A stretch of DNA of 64,000 nt from Algihabitans sp965233705 (GTDB lineage: Bacteria > Pseudomonadota > Alphaproteobacteria > Kiloniellales > DSM-21159). Under the pieces are notes generated by a model. It was given only the letters and a program-made list of their open reading frames with translations, ran no database searches and was not told where the DNA came from. Made by a program: the position numbers and the translations under genes. The stretch covers positions 124,001-188,000 of the forward strand of contig CBDDTF010000001.1 in NCBI GenBank assembly GCA_965233705.1, written 5' to 3'. The first letter of the stretch is position 1, and the number at the start of each line of letters is the position of its first letter. Positions 33,428 to 42,333 of this stretch are shown piece after piece.

Positions 33428-35208
33428 AGCGCTTCCTCCCATGAGCGACTGAGGCGCATCGCCGAGTTGATCAGGCCCACCATGGAGTAGGTCTGCGGAA
33501 AATTGCCCCAGAGCTCCTTGGTTTTCGGGTCAAGATCCTCCGACAGCAATCCGGCTGCATTGCGGCACATCAACATCTCCTCGAACAGTTCGCGGGCCTC
33601 TTCGTTCCGCCCGACCTGCGCAAGCGCGTCGATGTACCAGAAGGTGCAAATGTTGAAGGAGGTGTCCGGCACGCCGAACTCGTCCTTGGCGTAGCGGAAC
33701 AGGTGGTTGCCGCGGCGCAGCTCCTGCTCGACGAAGGCCAGGGTGCCCTTGAAGCGCGGGTCCTGGGGCGCGATGAAGCCGAGCGAGGGCATCAGCAGCA
33801 GCGAGGCGTCGGGATCGCTGCCCCCGAAGCTCTGGGTGAAGCTGCCGAGCCGCTCGTTCCAGGCCCGCTCGATGGTGCCCGCGCGGATCCGCTGCGCCTG
33901 CTCGGCCCAGTAGGCCGCCCGCTCCGGCTTGCCCAGCGCGCGCGCGATCCGCGCCAGGCGGTCGCAGCCGGCCCAGCAGAGCACGCTGGAGTAGGTGTGG
34001 ACCGCCTGGCTGTTGCGCAGCTCCCAGAGGCCGGCGTCCGGCTGGTCCCACAGCGCCAGGCCGCGCTCGCCGACCCGCTCCAGGCGGGCGAAGAGGCTCT
34101 CGCTCGGCGGATGGGTGATCCGCTCGTCGAAGAAGACCTGGGTGGTCGCCAGGATGACGCTGCCGTAGCCGTCGTTCTGCACCTGGGTGTAGGCGTGATT
34201 GCCGACGCGCACCGGCCCCATGCCGCGATAGCCCGGAAGCTGCGGCAGCTCGCGCTCGTCCAGGCGCGTTTCCTGGGCGATGCCGAACACCGGCTGCAGG
34301 TCGCCGCCGTCCCAGCCGGCGACCAGGTTGGTGATGTAGAAGAGGTAGCTTTCCATGGTGCGGGTCGCGCCCAGGCGGTTGAGCGCCTGCACAACGTAGT
34401 AGGAATCGCGCAGCCAGCAGAAGCGGTAGTCCCAGTTGCGCGCGCTGTCGGCGGCCTCGGGGATCGAGGTGGTCACCGCCGCGACGATCGCGCCAGTCTC
34501 CTCGTAGGCGCAGAGCTTCAGGGTGATGGCGGCGCGGATCACCGCCTCCTGCCACTCGAAGGGAATCGACAGGCCACGCACCCAGTCGCGCCAGTAGTCC
34601 TCGGTCTTCTCGGTGAACTCCCGCGCCACCCCGGCCACCGACTGGGTCAGGCTCTCGTCGGGCCCGAGCACGAAGCTCAGCGGCGTCTCCAGCACGAAGG
34701 GCACCTCGTCGGCGACGTAGGTCACCGGTGCATCGGTGGTCAGCCGCAGGGTCAGGTCCGGCATGACGAAGCGCAGATGGTTGCTGCCGCGCGTGGTGGC
34801 CGGGCGCGCCTCGCCGTAGGTCTGGGCCGGGCGCAGCCGCACGCGAATGCGCGGCGTGCCGGCCAGCGGCCGGATCTGGCGCACCAGTTGGGTCGGCCGG
34901 AAGGCGCGGCCGTAGTGCCGGAAGCGCGGCGCCAGGTCGACCACCTCGATGGCGTTGCCGGCGCCGTCGCGCAGGCGGGTGACCAGCACGGCGGTGTTGC
35001 GCCGGTAGAACTGCTCGCTCTCGACCAGGCCCTCCAGCTCCACGTCCCAGAAGCCGAGCTCCGGTTGCGCCTCGCCGTTGCCGAGCAGGCTGCAGAAGAC
35101 GGGGTCGCCGTCGAAGCGGGGCATGCAGGTCCAGACGATGCGGGCCTGGCGGTCGACGAGGGCGGCAAAGCTGCAGTTGCCGATGAGGGCGAGATCGAGT
35201 GTGGACAT
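33424..35208 (-). CDS. Glycoside hydrolase family 15 protein
   Basis: 594 residues from ATG 35208 (ATG 35217 also possible). It begins LDLALIGNCSFAALVDRQARIVWTCMPRFDGDP, as GH15 proteins of the trehalase/glucoamylase type do. The alpha6/alpha6 barrel section includes NWDYRFCWLRDSYYVVQAL, GNHAYTQVQNDGYGSVI and DEFGVPDTSFNICTFWYIDALAQ. It hydrolyses terminal alpha-glucosidic bonds; trehalase or glucoamylase cannot be decided here. Context with otsA and glk favours trehalose or maltodextrin turnover. No signal peptide, so cytoplasmic. Four perfect 15-bp repeats lie just upstream; the frame stays open through them to a TTG at 35316, so an N-terminal RRLSS repeat extension is a less likely alternative. 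Confidence 0.92.
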   Translation of the reverse strand: MSTLDLALIGNCSFAALVDRQARIVWTCMPRFDGDPVFCSLLGNGEAQPELGFWDVELEGLVESEQFYRRNTAVLVTRLRDGAGNAIEVVDLAPRFRHYGRAFRPTQLVRQIRPLAGTPRIRVRLRPAQTYGEARPATTRGSNHLRFVMPDLTLRLTTDAPVTYVADEVPFVLETPLSFVLGPDESLTQSVAGVAREFTEKTEDYWRDWVRGLSIPFEWQEAVIRAAITLKLCAYEETGAIVAAVTTSIPEAADSARNWDYRFCWLRDSYYVVQALNRLGATRTMESYLFYITNLVAGWDGGDLQPVFGIAQETRLDERELPQLPGYRGMGPVRVGNHAYTQVQNDGYGSVILATTQVFFDERITHPPSESLFARLERVGERGLALWDQPDAGLWELRNSQAVHTYSSVLCWAGCDRLARIARALGKPERAAYWAEQAQRIRAGTIERAWNERLGSFTQSFGGSDPDASLLLMPSLGFIAPQDPRFKGTLAFVEQELRRGNHLFRYAKDEFGVPDTSFNICTFWYIDALAQVGRNEEARELFEEMLMCRNAAGLLSEDLDPKTKELWGNFPQTYSMVGLINSAMRLSRSWEEAL

Positions 35209-35233
35209 GGGTTCCATCGACTGGTCGGCGGAC

Positions 35234-35293
35234 AGGCGGCGAGAGGATAGGCGGCGAGAGGATAGGCGGCGAGAGGATAGGCGGCGAGAGGAT
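35234..35293. repeat. Four perfect 15-bp tandem repeats upstream of GH15
   Basis: AGGCGGCGAGAGGAT is repeated exactly four times (35234-35248, 35249-35263, 35264-35278, 35279-35293) and followed by a 5-base partial copy. It lies 26 nt upstream of the chosen GH15 start, in the operon leader. Copy-number change would alter leader length by 15 nt, or add five codons if translation starts further upstream. Confidence 0.95.
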
Positions 35294-35383
35294 AGGCGCA
35301 GAGCGCCCGAGGTCAATTCGTGAACCCACGAGCCCCGCCGGACGGCGGTCCCGCGCCCCGGGGCGATCCGGCCGCGCGCCGCG

Positions 35384-35890
35384 CTAACCGACGATCCCGG
35401 CCACCCGCTCCTGCGGGATCACGTAGGTCAGCCGCCAGCTCGGATCGTCCTGCTTGCCCGACAGCACGTCGGTCAGGCTGAAGGTCGGATTGCGGCCGAT
35501 CAGCACGCAGCCCTGCTTCTCGAAGAAGCGGCAGGCCGCGGCATTACGCTCGTAGGTGTGGACCAGGGTGCCCAGGCCGCAGTAGCGCACGGCCTGGCGG
35601 AACAGGGCGTCGCCCACCGGCCCGCCCTGGAACGCCGGGTGGACGAAGAGGTTGGTGATGACCGGCGGCTCCGGCCGGGCCTCCGGCGCGCATTCGACGA
35701 AGCCCAGCAGCGTCTTGCCCCGGCTCTCCTGCCGCTCGGCGACGAAGAGCGCATGCTGCGGCTTCTGGCGGTAGGGGATGTTGCGCGAGTAGTCGCCCTC
35801 GGGCAGCCAGCCGACCCCGGCGTTGAGACAGGCCACGAGCAGCTCGCCGATCGGGCGCAGGTCGTCCAGGGTGGCGGCGCGGATCTCCAT
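35384..35890 (-). CDS. GNAT family N-acetyltransferase
   Basis: 168 residues, complete GNAT fold: MEIRAATLDDLRPIGELLVACL start, VITNLFVHPAFQGGPVGDALFRQAV (acetyl-CoA loop region, less canonical than RxxGxG/A) and YERNAAACRFFEKQGCVLIGR motif B. The substrate is unknown. It starts only 75 nt downstream of the rod-like gene, so the two may share a transcript. Confidence 0.87.
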   Translation of the reverse strand: MEIRAATLDDLRPIGELLVACLNAGVGWLPEGDYSRNIPYRQKPQHALFVAERQESRGKTLLGFVECAPEARPEPPVITNLFVHPAFQGGPVGDALFRQAVRYCGLGTLVHTYERNAAACRFFEKQGCVLIGRNPTFSLTDVLSGKQDDPSWRLTYVIPQERVAGIVG

Positions 35891-35965
35891 GAACGCCGGT
35901 TTAACTCAACCATGCCGCGTTTCGGAAGAGGCAAGTTCCGCCTGCCCGGAAAAGACGCGGCGCTC

Positions 35966-36352
35966 TCAGGAGCTGTGGTCGAGCAGGGACCCCAGCATGG
36001 CGTCCCCGGTCTGCAGGACCTTGAGATTGGCCTCGTAGGCCCGCTGCGCCTCGATCTGGCGCACCGTTTCCTGCTCCAGCGACACGTTGGGACGGGCGAC
36101 CAGCCCCTTGGCATCGGCCTGGGGATCGCCGGGATCGTAGGTCGGCAGGTAGCCAGGCGCCAGGAAGCGGGTCTGACCACGCGCCCCGCCGCCAACCGCG
36201 CTCACCGGATCGACGCGCAGCGGGCCGGCCTCTTGCTCGGCCGCATCGCTCGGCACCGTCACGGTCGCCGCGGCGACATTGTGGGCGGAGGCGGCGACGC
36301 GCTTGGTCTGAACCTGCGCGCCGGACAGGGCGTTGGAAATGGCAGACGTCAT
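35966..36352 (-). CDS. Short flagellar basal-body rod-like protein (FlgC-type)
   Basis: 128 residues from ATG 36352, preceded by AAGGAG at 10 nt. The N-terminus (ISNALSGAQVQTKRVAASAHNVA) matches the flagellar rod N-terminal helix, in which a NxAN motif normally follows. The C-terminus (NVSLEQETVRQIEAQRAYEANLKVLQTGDAMLGSLLD) is a clear Flg_bbr_C coiled coil, as in FlgC/FlgG. At 128 residues it is near FlgC size, but the usual neighbours flgB, fliE and flgG are absent, so it is an orphan paralog and possibly specialised. It probably reaches the rod or hook by the flagellar type III exporter; there is no Sec signal. Confidence 0.8.
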   Translation of the reverse strand: MTSAISNALSGAQVQTKRVAASAHNVAAATVTVPSDAAEQEAGPLRVDPVSAVGGGARGQTRFLAPGYLPTYDPGDPQADAKGLVARPNVSLEQETVRQIEAQRAYEANLKVLQTGDAMLGSLLDHSS

Positions 36353-36545
36353 GATGCTGAGTCTCCTTCCACGCCAATCAATGTGGGTTGCGCGAAGCAT
36401 CCCGTCAAATATTTGTATTTGTGCGGCATTTTTTTCAAATCCGCTGGTTTTCCTCGCCGCCCGGCGGCCGCGGCCGGAGAGGGATTCTATGCTGGCCCAA
36501 CATATGCCGAAATGATATATTCCATTGTGAAATAGAGAGGCTGCC
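36353..36545. promoter_or_regulatory. AT-rich divergent region with 16-bp dyad (PadR operator candidate)
   Basis: This 193-nt gap between the rod-like gene and padR is much more AT-rich than its surroundings. CAAATA (36406-36411) and TATTTG (36416-36421) form a perfect dyad around TTTG, and CAAATATTTG (36406-36415) is itself a palindrome. PadR proteins commonly bind AT-rich dyads near their own promoter, so this is a candidate operator. ATATG/ATATAT sequences at 36502-36520 lie closer to the padR start. TTG 36546 is preceded by GAGAGG. Confidence 0.5.
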
Positions 36546-37094
36546 TTGGACAGCAAAACCCTCTGCCTTGCCGTCCTGCTCGACGGGCCGGCCAGCGGCT
36601 ACGAGATCAAAAAGGCCCTGGAGTCCGCGCCGCTCAGCCACTTTCAGGAGACCAGCTTCGGCGCGATCTACCCGGCCCTCACCCGCCTGGCATCGCAGGG
36701 GCTGATCGCCGGCAGCGAGCTGGCGCAGGACAAGCGGCCCGACAAGAAGGTCTATCGTCTGACCGCCGCCGGCCACGCCGAGTTGGTCGAGGCGCTGATG
36801 CGCCCGCCGGCCCCCGACAAGTTCCGCTCCGACTTCCTGCTGGTGCTCTACCTGGGCGACCTGCTGCCGCCCGAGCGTGTGATGGAGGTCATAGACGCGC
36901 GGATCGCCGCGCTGGAAGAAGACGCGCGGCAGACCCGTGCCTGCGGCGTCGCGGAGCTGTCGGCCACCCAGGCCTTCGTGCAGCGTTTCGGCCTCGCCTA
37001 CTACGAGTTCGCGGCCCAGTGGCTGCGCAACAACCGCGACCGCCTGAGCCGCGAGCTGGGCGATACCCGGCCGCAGGTCGCGCACCAGGGATGA
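36546..37094 (+). CDS. PadR family transcriptional regulator
   Basis: 182 residues starting at TTG 36546, with GAGAGG 5 nt upstream. The winged-helix part matches PadR: KTLCLAVLLDGPASGYEIKKALE, FGAIYPALTRLASQGLIAG, then VYRLTAAGHAELVEAL. The C-terminal half is a helical PadR_C/Vir-type dimerisation domain. PadR regulators usually repress adjacent efflux genes until a ligand binds; here the two RND pump genes follow after 58 nt, so it probably controls them and itself. Confidence 0.92.
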   Translation: MDSKTLCLAVLLDGPASGYEIKKALESAPLSHFQETSFGAIYPALTRLASQGLIAGSELAQDKRPDKKVYRLTAAGHAELVEALMRPPAPDKFRSDFLLVLYLGDLLPPERVMEVIDARIAALEEDARQTRACGVAELSATQAFVQRFGLAYYEFAAQWLRNNRDRLSRELGDTRPQVAHQG

Positions 37095-37152
37095 ACGCTC
37101 GTCGCGGACGTTTCGTACAAGGGACGAGCCAGACGAGAAGCCGACCGGACCT

Positions 37153-38349
37153 ATGCGCCTCAACCGCTCCTATCTGATCGCCGCGCTGCTGGCGCTGGCG
37201 GCGGTCGCCTGGGTCGCCTCCGGCAGCCTCGGCGAGAACCCCAGCACGCCGGAGGTCTCCAAGCCGCCGGTGGACGTGGATGCCCTGCGCGAGACGACTC
37301 GCGTGCGGGTGCGCGAGAGCACCGCCGCCCCGCGGCTGATCGAGTTGAGCCTGACGGGGCATACCGAAGCCGTGCGTACGGTCGACGTCCGCGCCGAGAC
37401 CTACGGCCAGATCGAGGAGCTGCGGGTCGAGAAGGGCGAGCGGGTCGAGGCCGGCCAGGTGATCGCCCGGCTCGACGCGCGCGACCGCCAGGCCCGCCTG
37501 AAGGAGGCCCAGGCGCTGCTGCGCCAGCGCCGGATCGAGTACGAGGCGGCGCGCAAGCTGAACGAGCGCGGCTTCCGGGCCGAGACCCAACTCGCCGAAT
37601 CCCGGGCCCGGCTGGATGCCGCCGAGGCCGCCGTCGAGGCCGCCCGGGTGGCGGTGGACAACCTGGAGGTCGTCGCGCCCTTCGCCGGCGTGCTCGATGC
37701 GCGCATGGTCGACCTGGGCGACTACGTCGAGACCGGTGCCTCGGTCGGACGGATCGTCGACCTGGACCCGGTGCTGGTGGTCGCCCCCGCCAACGAGCGC
37801 GACGTGCGCCGCCTGCGGGTCGGCGAGCCCGGCTCGGCCATTCTCGCCACCGGCGACGAGGTCTGGGGCCGCATCCGCTTCATCGCCGCCGCCGCCAACC
37901 CGCAGACCCGCACCTTCCGGGTCGAGCTGGAAGTCGACAATCCCGACGGCGCCGTGCCGGCCGAGATGACGGCGGTGATGCGCCTGCCGCTGAACCGCGT
38001 GATGACCCACCGCATCACTCCGGCGATCCTCACCCTCAACGACGCCGGCGTGCTCGGCCTGCGGGTCGTCGAGGCGGATGACGACGACGACCCCGAAACC
38101 GGACGGGTGCGCTTCGTGCCGGTCGAAATCATCGAGGACACCGCAGAGGGGCTCTTCGTCGCCGGCCTGCCCGAGGAGGTGACCCTGATCACCGTCGGCC
38201 AGGAGTTCGTCAAGGACGGCGAGCGGGTGATCGCGGTGCCCGAACGCCAGGTCGAGGTGCCCGACACGCCGCTGACCGCCGAGCGCGGCAGCCGCCCAGG
38301 GAGCGCCGGGTTCCGCGCCGGGGCCGACGGCGGCGAGGCGGCGCGATGA
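37153..38349 (+). CDS. RND efflux periplasmic adaptor (membrane fusion protein)
   Basis: 398 residues. One N-terminal hydrophobic segment (about 6-26) without a lipobox anchors it in the inner membrane. Order: beta-barrel/lipoyl half (VDVRAETYGQIEELRVEKGERVEAGQVIARLD), a helical hairpin (about 110-170), second lipoyl half (VVAPFAGVLDARMVDLGDYVETG), beta-barrel and membrane-proximal domains. It links the permease to an outer membrane channel, which is not encoded here. Its stop overlaps the permease start (ATGA). Confidence 0.93.
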   Translation: MRLNRSYLIAALLALAAVAWVASGSLGENPSTPEVSKPPVDVDALRETTRVRVRESTAAPRLIELSLTGHTEAVRTVDVRAETYGQIEELRVEKGERVEAGQVIARLDARDRQARLKEAQALLRQRRIEYEAARKLNERGFRAETQLAESRARLDAAEAAVEAARVAVDNLEVVAPFAGVLDARMVDLGDYVETGASVGRIVDLDPVLVVAPANERDVRRLRVGEPGSAILATGDEVWGRIRFIAAAANPQTRTFRVELEVDNPDGAVPAEMTAVMRLPLNRVMTHRITPAILTLNDAGVLGLRVVEADDDDDPETGRVRFVPVEIIEDTAEGLFVAGLPEEVTLITVGQEFVKDGERVIAVPERQVEVPDTPLTAERGSRPGSAGFRAGADGGEAAR

Positions 38350-41300
38350 AGGCGATCATCGACGCCGCGCTCAGCCACAGCCGCACGGTGCTGGCCAGCC
38401 TGGTGCTGCTGCTGGTCGCGGGGGCCTACGCCTACAACGCCGTGCCCAAGGAGGCCGAGCCGGACGTCAACATCCCGATCATCTACGTCTCCCTGCATCA
38501 CGAGGGGATCAGCCCCGAGGACTCCGAGCGGCTGCTGGTCAAGCCGATGGAGCAGGAGCTGCAGGCGCTGGAGGGCATCAAGGAGCTGCGCTCCTTCGCC
38601 TACGAAGGCGGCGCCAACGTCGTGATGGAGTTCGAAGCCGGCTTCGACCCCGACGTCGCCATGGACGACGTGCGCGAGAAGGTCGACCTGGCCAAGCCGG
38701 AGCTGCCGGGCGAGACCGACGAGCCGACCGTGCACGAGGTCAACCTCAGCCTCTTCCCGGTGCTGGTGGTCTCGCTGTCCGGCAACGTGCCCGAGCGCAC
38801 CCTGCTGCGCCTGGCGCGCACCCTGCAGGACCGGATCGAGACCATCCCCACCGTGCTGGAGGCGGAGATCGCCGGCGACCGGGACGAGCAGGTCGAGCTG
38901 CTGATCGACCCGCTGCGCCTGGAGCAGTACGGCCTCGACGCCTCCTACGTGCTCAACCTGGTCAACCGCTCCAACCGGCTGGTCGCCGCCGGCTCGCTGG
39001 ACACCGGCGCCGGCCGCTTCGCGGTCAAGGTTCCCGGCTTGTTCGAGTCGGTCGACGACATTCTCGATATGCCGGTGAAGTCGGACGGCGATTCCGTCAT
39101 CACCTTCCGCGACATCGGCACGATCCGCCCGACCTTCGAGGACCGCGAGGGCTACGCCCGGATCAACGGCCAGCCGGCGATCGCCCTGGAGGTGTCCAAG
39201 CGCGTCGGCTCCAACATCATCGAGACCATCGAGAAGGTGCGCGCGCTGGTCGAGGCCGAGCGCGCAGGCTGGCCGGACGAGGTGCAGGTCTTCTACAGCC
39301 AGGACAAGTCCTCGAACATCCGCACCATGCTCAGCGACCTGCAGAACAACGTGCTGGCGGCGATCCTGCTGGTCATGGTGGTGGTGGTGGCCGCGCTCGG
39401 CCTGCGCTCCGGCGGGCTGGTGGGCGTCGCCATCCCCGGTTCCTTCCTGACCGGGCTGCTGGTCATCTACCTCGCGGGCCTGACGGTCAACATCGTCGTC
39501 CTGTTCAGCCTGATCCTGGCGGTCGGCATGCTGGTGGACGGCGCCATCGTCGTCACCGAGTACGCCGACCGCAAGAAGTCGGAAGGACTCGACAAGCGCG
39601 ACGCCTACGGCCTGGCCGCCAAGCGCATGGCCTGGCCGATCATCGCCTCCACCGCCACCACCCTGGCGGCCTTCCTGCCGCTGCTGTTCTGGCCCGGCGT
39701 GGTCGGCGAGTTCATGCGCTTCATGCCGCTGACGCTGATCGCCGTGCTGACCGCCTCGCTGGCCATGGCGCTGATCTTCGTGCCGACCCTGGGCGCGGTG
39801 CTCGGCGGCCGCGGCGGCAGCGCCGACCCCGGCCAGATGAAGGCGATCGCCGCCGGCGAGCGCGGCGAGCTGACCGAACTGGGCGGCTTCACCGGCGCCT
39901 ACATCCGCTTGCTCAAGCGCGCGCTGAGGCATCCGGGCAAGATCGCGCTGGTCGCCGTCGCCCTGCTGATCGGCGTGCAGGCGGCCTACAGCCAGTTCGG
40001 CCGCGGCATCGAGTTCTTCCCCAACGTGGAGCCGGAGAACGCCGCCGTGTGGGTGCACGGCCGCGGCAACCTCTCGATCGAGGAGCGCGACAGCCTGGTG
40101 CGCGAGGTCGAGGCCGAGATCCTGGACATCCAGCGCGAAAGCCAGGCCTTCCACACGGTCTATGCCCGCACCGTCGCCTCCTCCGGCCGGCAGAACGACG
40201 ACGAGCCCGAGGACCTCATCGGCATCATCAACCTGGAGTTCGTCGACTGGTTCCAGCGTCCGCCGGCGCGCGAGATTCTGGAGCGGATCCGGGCGCGCGG
40301 CCGTGCGCTGCCGGGCATCTATGTCGAAACCCGCGAGGAGGAGGCCGGCCCGCCGGTGGGCAAGCCGATCCAGCTTCAGGTCAGCGCCGACTCCCCGGCC
40401 AAGCTGGAGCCGGCGGCGCTGCGCCTGGCCGAGCTGCTGCGCGACACCCCCGGGCTGGTCGACATCGAGGACGGGCGCCCGATCCCGGGCATCGAGTGGG
40501 AGCTGGAGGTCGACCGTGCCGAGGCCGCCAAGTACGGCGCCGACGTCACCCTGATCGGCAACTACGTGCGCATGGTCACCAACGGCATGAAGCTGGCGGA
40601 GTACCGCCCCGACAGCTCCGACGAGGAGGTCGACATCGTGCTGCGCCTGCCGGCCGGCTACCGCACGATCGACCAGTTGGAGCGGATCCGCGTGCAAACC
40701 GACCGCGGCCTGGTGCCGATCGCCAACTTCGTCGAGAAGCGGGCCGAGCCCAAGGTCTCCCTGCTCAACCGCGTCGACGGCAACCGGGTGATGACGGTCA
40801 AGGCCGACGTCGGCGTCGACCCCGCTACCGGCGAGGAGGTGCTGGCCGACGACAAGGTGCAGGAGATCCGCGCCTGGCTGGAGCGCAACCGCGACCAGCT
40901 CCCCGACGGGGTCGCGGTCGCCTTCAAGGGCGAGGACGAGGAGCAGCAGGAGAGTCAGACCTTCCTGACCAAGGCCTTCGGCGTCGCCCTCTTCCTGATG
41001 GCGATCATCCTGGTCACCCAGTTCAACTCCTTCTACTCGGCCTTCCTGATCCTCTCGGCGGTGGTGATGTCGACCATCGGCGTGTTCATCGGGCTGATGA
41101 TCATCGACCAGCCCTTCAGCGTGGTGATGAGCGGCATCGGCGTGATCGCCCTGGCCGGCATCGTGGTGAACAACAACATCGTGCTGATCGACACCTACGA
41201 CCGCCTGAAGCAGGACAGCGACGACCCGACGGAGGCGATCCTGCGCACCGGCGCCCAACGCCTGCGCCCGGTGATGCTGACCACCATCACGACGATGCTG

Positions 41301-41576
41301 GGGCTGATGCCGATGGTGCTGGGGACCAACATCGACTTCATCGACCGCCTGGTGCAGGTCGGCGCCCCCTCCACCCAGTGGTGGTCGCAGCTCGCCACGG
41401 CCATCGTCTTCGGCCTGGGCTTCGCCACCCTTCTGACGCTGATCTTCACGCCCTGCATGCTGATGCTGCGCGCCAACGCCCGGCGCTGGCGTCTGGCGCG
41501 GCGGGCCAGGAAGGAGGCCAGCGTCCCGCCCGAGGGAACGAACGCCGCCGGGGTCTTGCCCAAGGCCGCCGAATAG
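38346..41576 (+). CDS. RND superfamily efflux permease
   Basis: 1076 residues, full length for an inner-membrane RND pump with twelve predicted membrane helices in two halves and two large periplasmic loops. The first-half TM4 motif reads GMLVDGAIVVTEYADRKK, with Asp398 at the first of the two proton-relay Asp positions known in AcrB but Gly at the second. The C-terminal half has VMSGIGVIALAGIVVNNNIVLIDTY and RPVMLTTITTMLGLMPM. Together with the adaptor it exports an unknown compound using the proton gradient. The single Asp resembles metal-type or divergent pumps, though the rest is HAE-like. Likely repressed by the PadR upstream. Confidence 0.94.
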   Translation: MKAIIDAALSHSRTVLASLVLLLVAGAYAYNAVPKEAEPDVNIPIIYVSLHHEGISPEDSERLLVKPMEQELQALEGIKELRSFAYEGGANVVMEFEAGFDPDVAMDDVREKVDLAKPELPGETDEPTVHEVNLSLFPVLVVSLSGNVPERTLLRLARTLQDRIETIPTVLEAEIAGDRDEQVELLIDPLRLEQYGLDASYVLNLVNRSNRLVAAGSLDTGAGRFAVKVPGLFESVDDILDMPVKSDGDSVITFRDIGTIRPTFEDREGYARINGQPAIALEVSKRVGSNIIETIEKVRALVEAERAGWPDEVQVFYSQDKSSNIRTMLSDLQNNVLAAILLVMVVVVAALGLRSGGLVGVAIPGSFLTGLLVIYLAGLTVNIVVLFSLILAVGMLVDGAIVVTEYADRKKSEGLDKRDAYGLAAKRMAWPIIASTATTLAAFLPLLFWPGVVGEFMRFMPLTLIAVLTASLAMALIFVPTLGAVLGGRGGSADPGQMKAIAAGERGELTELGGFTGAYIRLLKRALRHPGKIALVAVALLIGVQAAYSQFGRGIEFFPNVEPENAAVWVHGRGNLSIEERDSLVREVEAEILDIQRESQAFHTVYARTVASSGRQNDDEPEDLIGIINLEFVDWFQRPPAREILERIRARGRALPGIYVETREEEAGPPVGKPIQLQVSADSPAKLEPAALRLAELLRDTPGLVDIEDGRPIPGIEWELEVDRAEAAKYGADVTLIGNYVRMVTNGMKLAEYRPDSSDEEVDIVLRLPAGYRTIDQLERIRVQTDRGLVPIANFVEKRAEPKVSLLNRVDGNRVMTVKADVGVDPATGEEVLADDKVQEIRAWLERNRDQLPDGVAVAFKGEDEEQQESQTFLTKAFGVALFLMAIILVTQFNSFYSAFLILSAVVMSTIGVFIGLMIIDQPFSVVMSGIGVIALAGIVVNNNIVLIDTYDRLKQDSDDPTEAILRTGAQRLRPVMLTTITTMLGLMPMVLGTNIDFIDRLVQVGAPSTQWWSQLATAIVFGLGFATLLTLIFTPCMLMLRANARRWRLARRARKEASVPPEGTNAAGVLPKAAE

Positions 41577-41592
41577 GCTGCGCCAGCAAAGA

Positions 41593-41607
41593 TTTACTGA
41601 GCCTTAA
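41593..41607. promoter_or_regulatory. CtrA-like box upstream of unknown gene
   Basis: TTTA-N7-TTAA (41593-41607), close to the alphaproteobacterial CtrA consensus TTAA-N7-TTAA, 56 nt before the next start codon. A very similar sequence lies at 51657-51671. One mismatch, so only a candidate. Confidence 0.3.
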
Positions 41608-41662
41608 GAGCTTTGCCGGCAGGGTGGGTTTCGTTGCGTTCTAGCTTCGGAGTCCGCCCCGC

Positions 41663-42286
41663 ATGGCCGCCGAACTCTCGTCGGAGCCCCTGCTCACCGC
41701 CGCGCCCCCCTCCAACATTTCGGTGTCGGCGGGAGACGGCGCCGTGCTGCAAGAGGCCGTGCGCGTGGCCACCTCGGCCCAGCTTCCCCTGGAACTCGGC
41801 AGCATCGAGGTGACCGAGGACGGTCGGGTCGCGCCCAGCGCCGGCGGTCGCCCCCTGACCTTCAGCTTCTACTATCGCGGCCTGCCCTTCGCCGGCGAGG
41901 TCGGCCCGCAGGACGGCGCCACGCTGCGTCTGGTCGGCGAGTTCGGCAAGCTGCCCTTCACGGCGGAGATGCCGCAGGGTCGGCGCGCGATCCGCAACCT
42001 GGTCGCCGAGAGCCAGCGTAACCCCCGGATTCGGTTCCTCATCACGCGCGCCCAGGACATCCGGCTGGCCATGGAGGTCACGCCGCCGAAGCCGCGCACG
42101 CCGGTCGGCCTGGTCGCCGCGGTCGCCGCGCTGCTGCTGGAGGCGCAGCCGGCGACCCAGGCCATGACGGCGCTGCTGTCCACCCGGTTCCAGCCCACCC
42201 AGGCGACGACCGCCCCGGTCGCCGCGAACGGCGCCGCGACTCCGCAGCCGCTCAAGACCATCGACGAGGGTCAGGGCACCACCTGA
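41663..42286 (+). CDS. Protein of unknown function
   Basis: 207 residues, ATG 41663 behind CGGAG. I do not recognise the family. The middle (LTFSFYYRGLPFAGEV, LVGEFGKLPFTAEMPQGRRAIRNLV, IRFLITRAQDIRLAMEV) looks like an alternating beta-strand domain of about 120 residues. It is followed by a hydrophobic stretch (LVAAVAALLLEA) and a low-complexity Ala/Thr/Pro tail. There is no signal peptide at the N-terminus. It is a single gene between the RND pump and the convergent LysM gene, with a possible CtrA-like box in front, so a cell-cycle or motility role can be considered but not claimed. Confidence 0.75.
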   Translation: MAAELSSEPLLTAAPPSNISVSAGDGAVLQEAVRVATSAQLPLELGSIEVTEDGRVAPSAGGRPLTFSFYYRGLPFAGEVGPQDGATLRLVGEFGKLPFTAEMPQGRRAIRNLVAESQRNPRIRFLITRAQDIRLAMEVTPPKPRTPVGLVAAVAALLLEAQPATQAMTALLSTRFQPTQATTAPVAANGAATPQPLKTIDEGQGTT

Positions 42287-42333
42287 TCGGCCGGCGGTCG
42301 CCGGAGCACGGTCGCGGCCACCGCCGCCGCGCC

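Noticed and set aside
35234..35293. CRISPR-like regular repeats
   Set aside because: Units of 15 bp are directly adjacent with no spacers; no cas genes are present.
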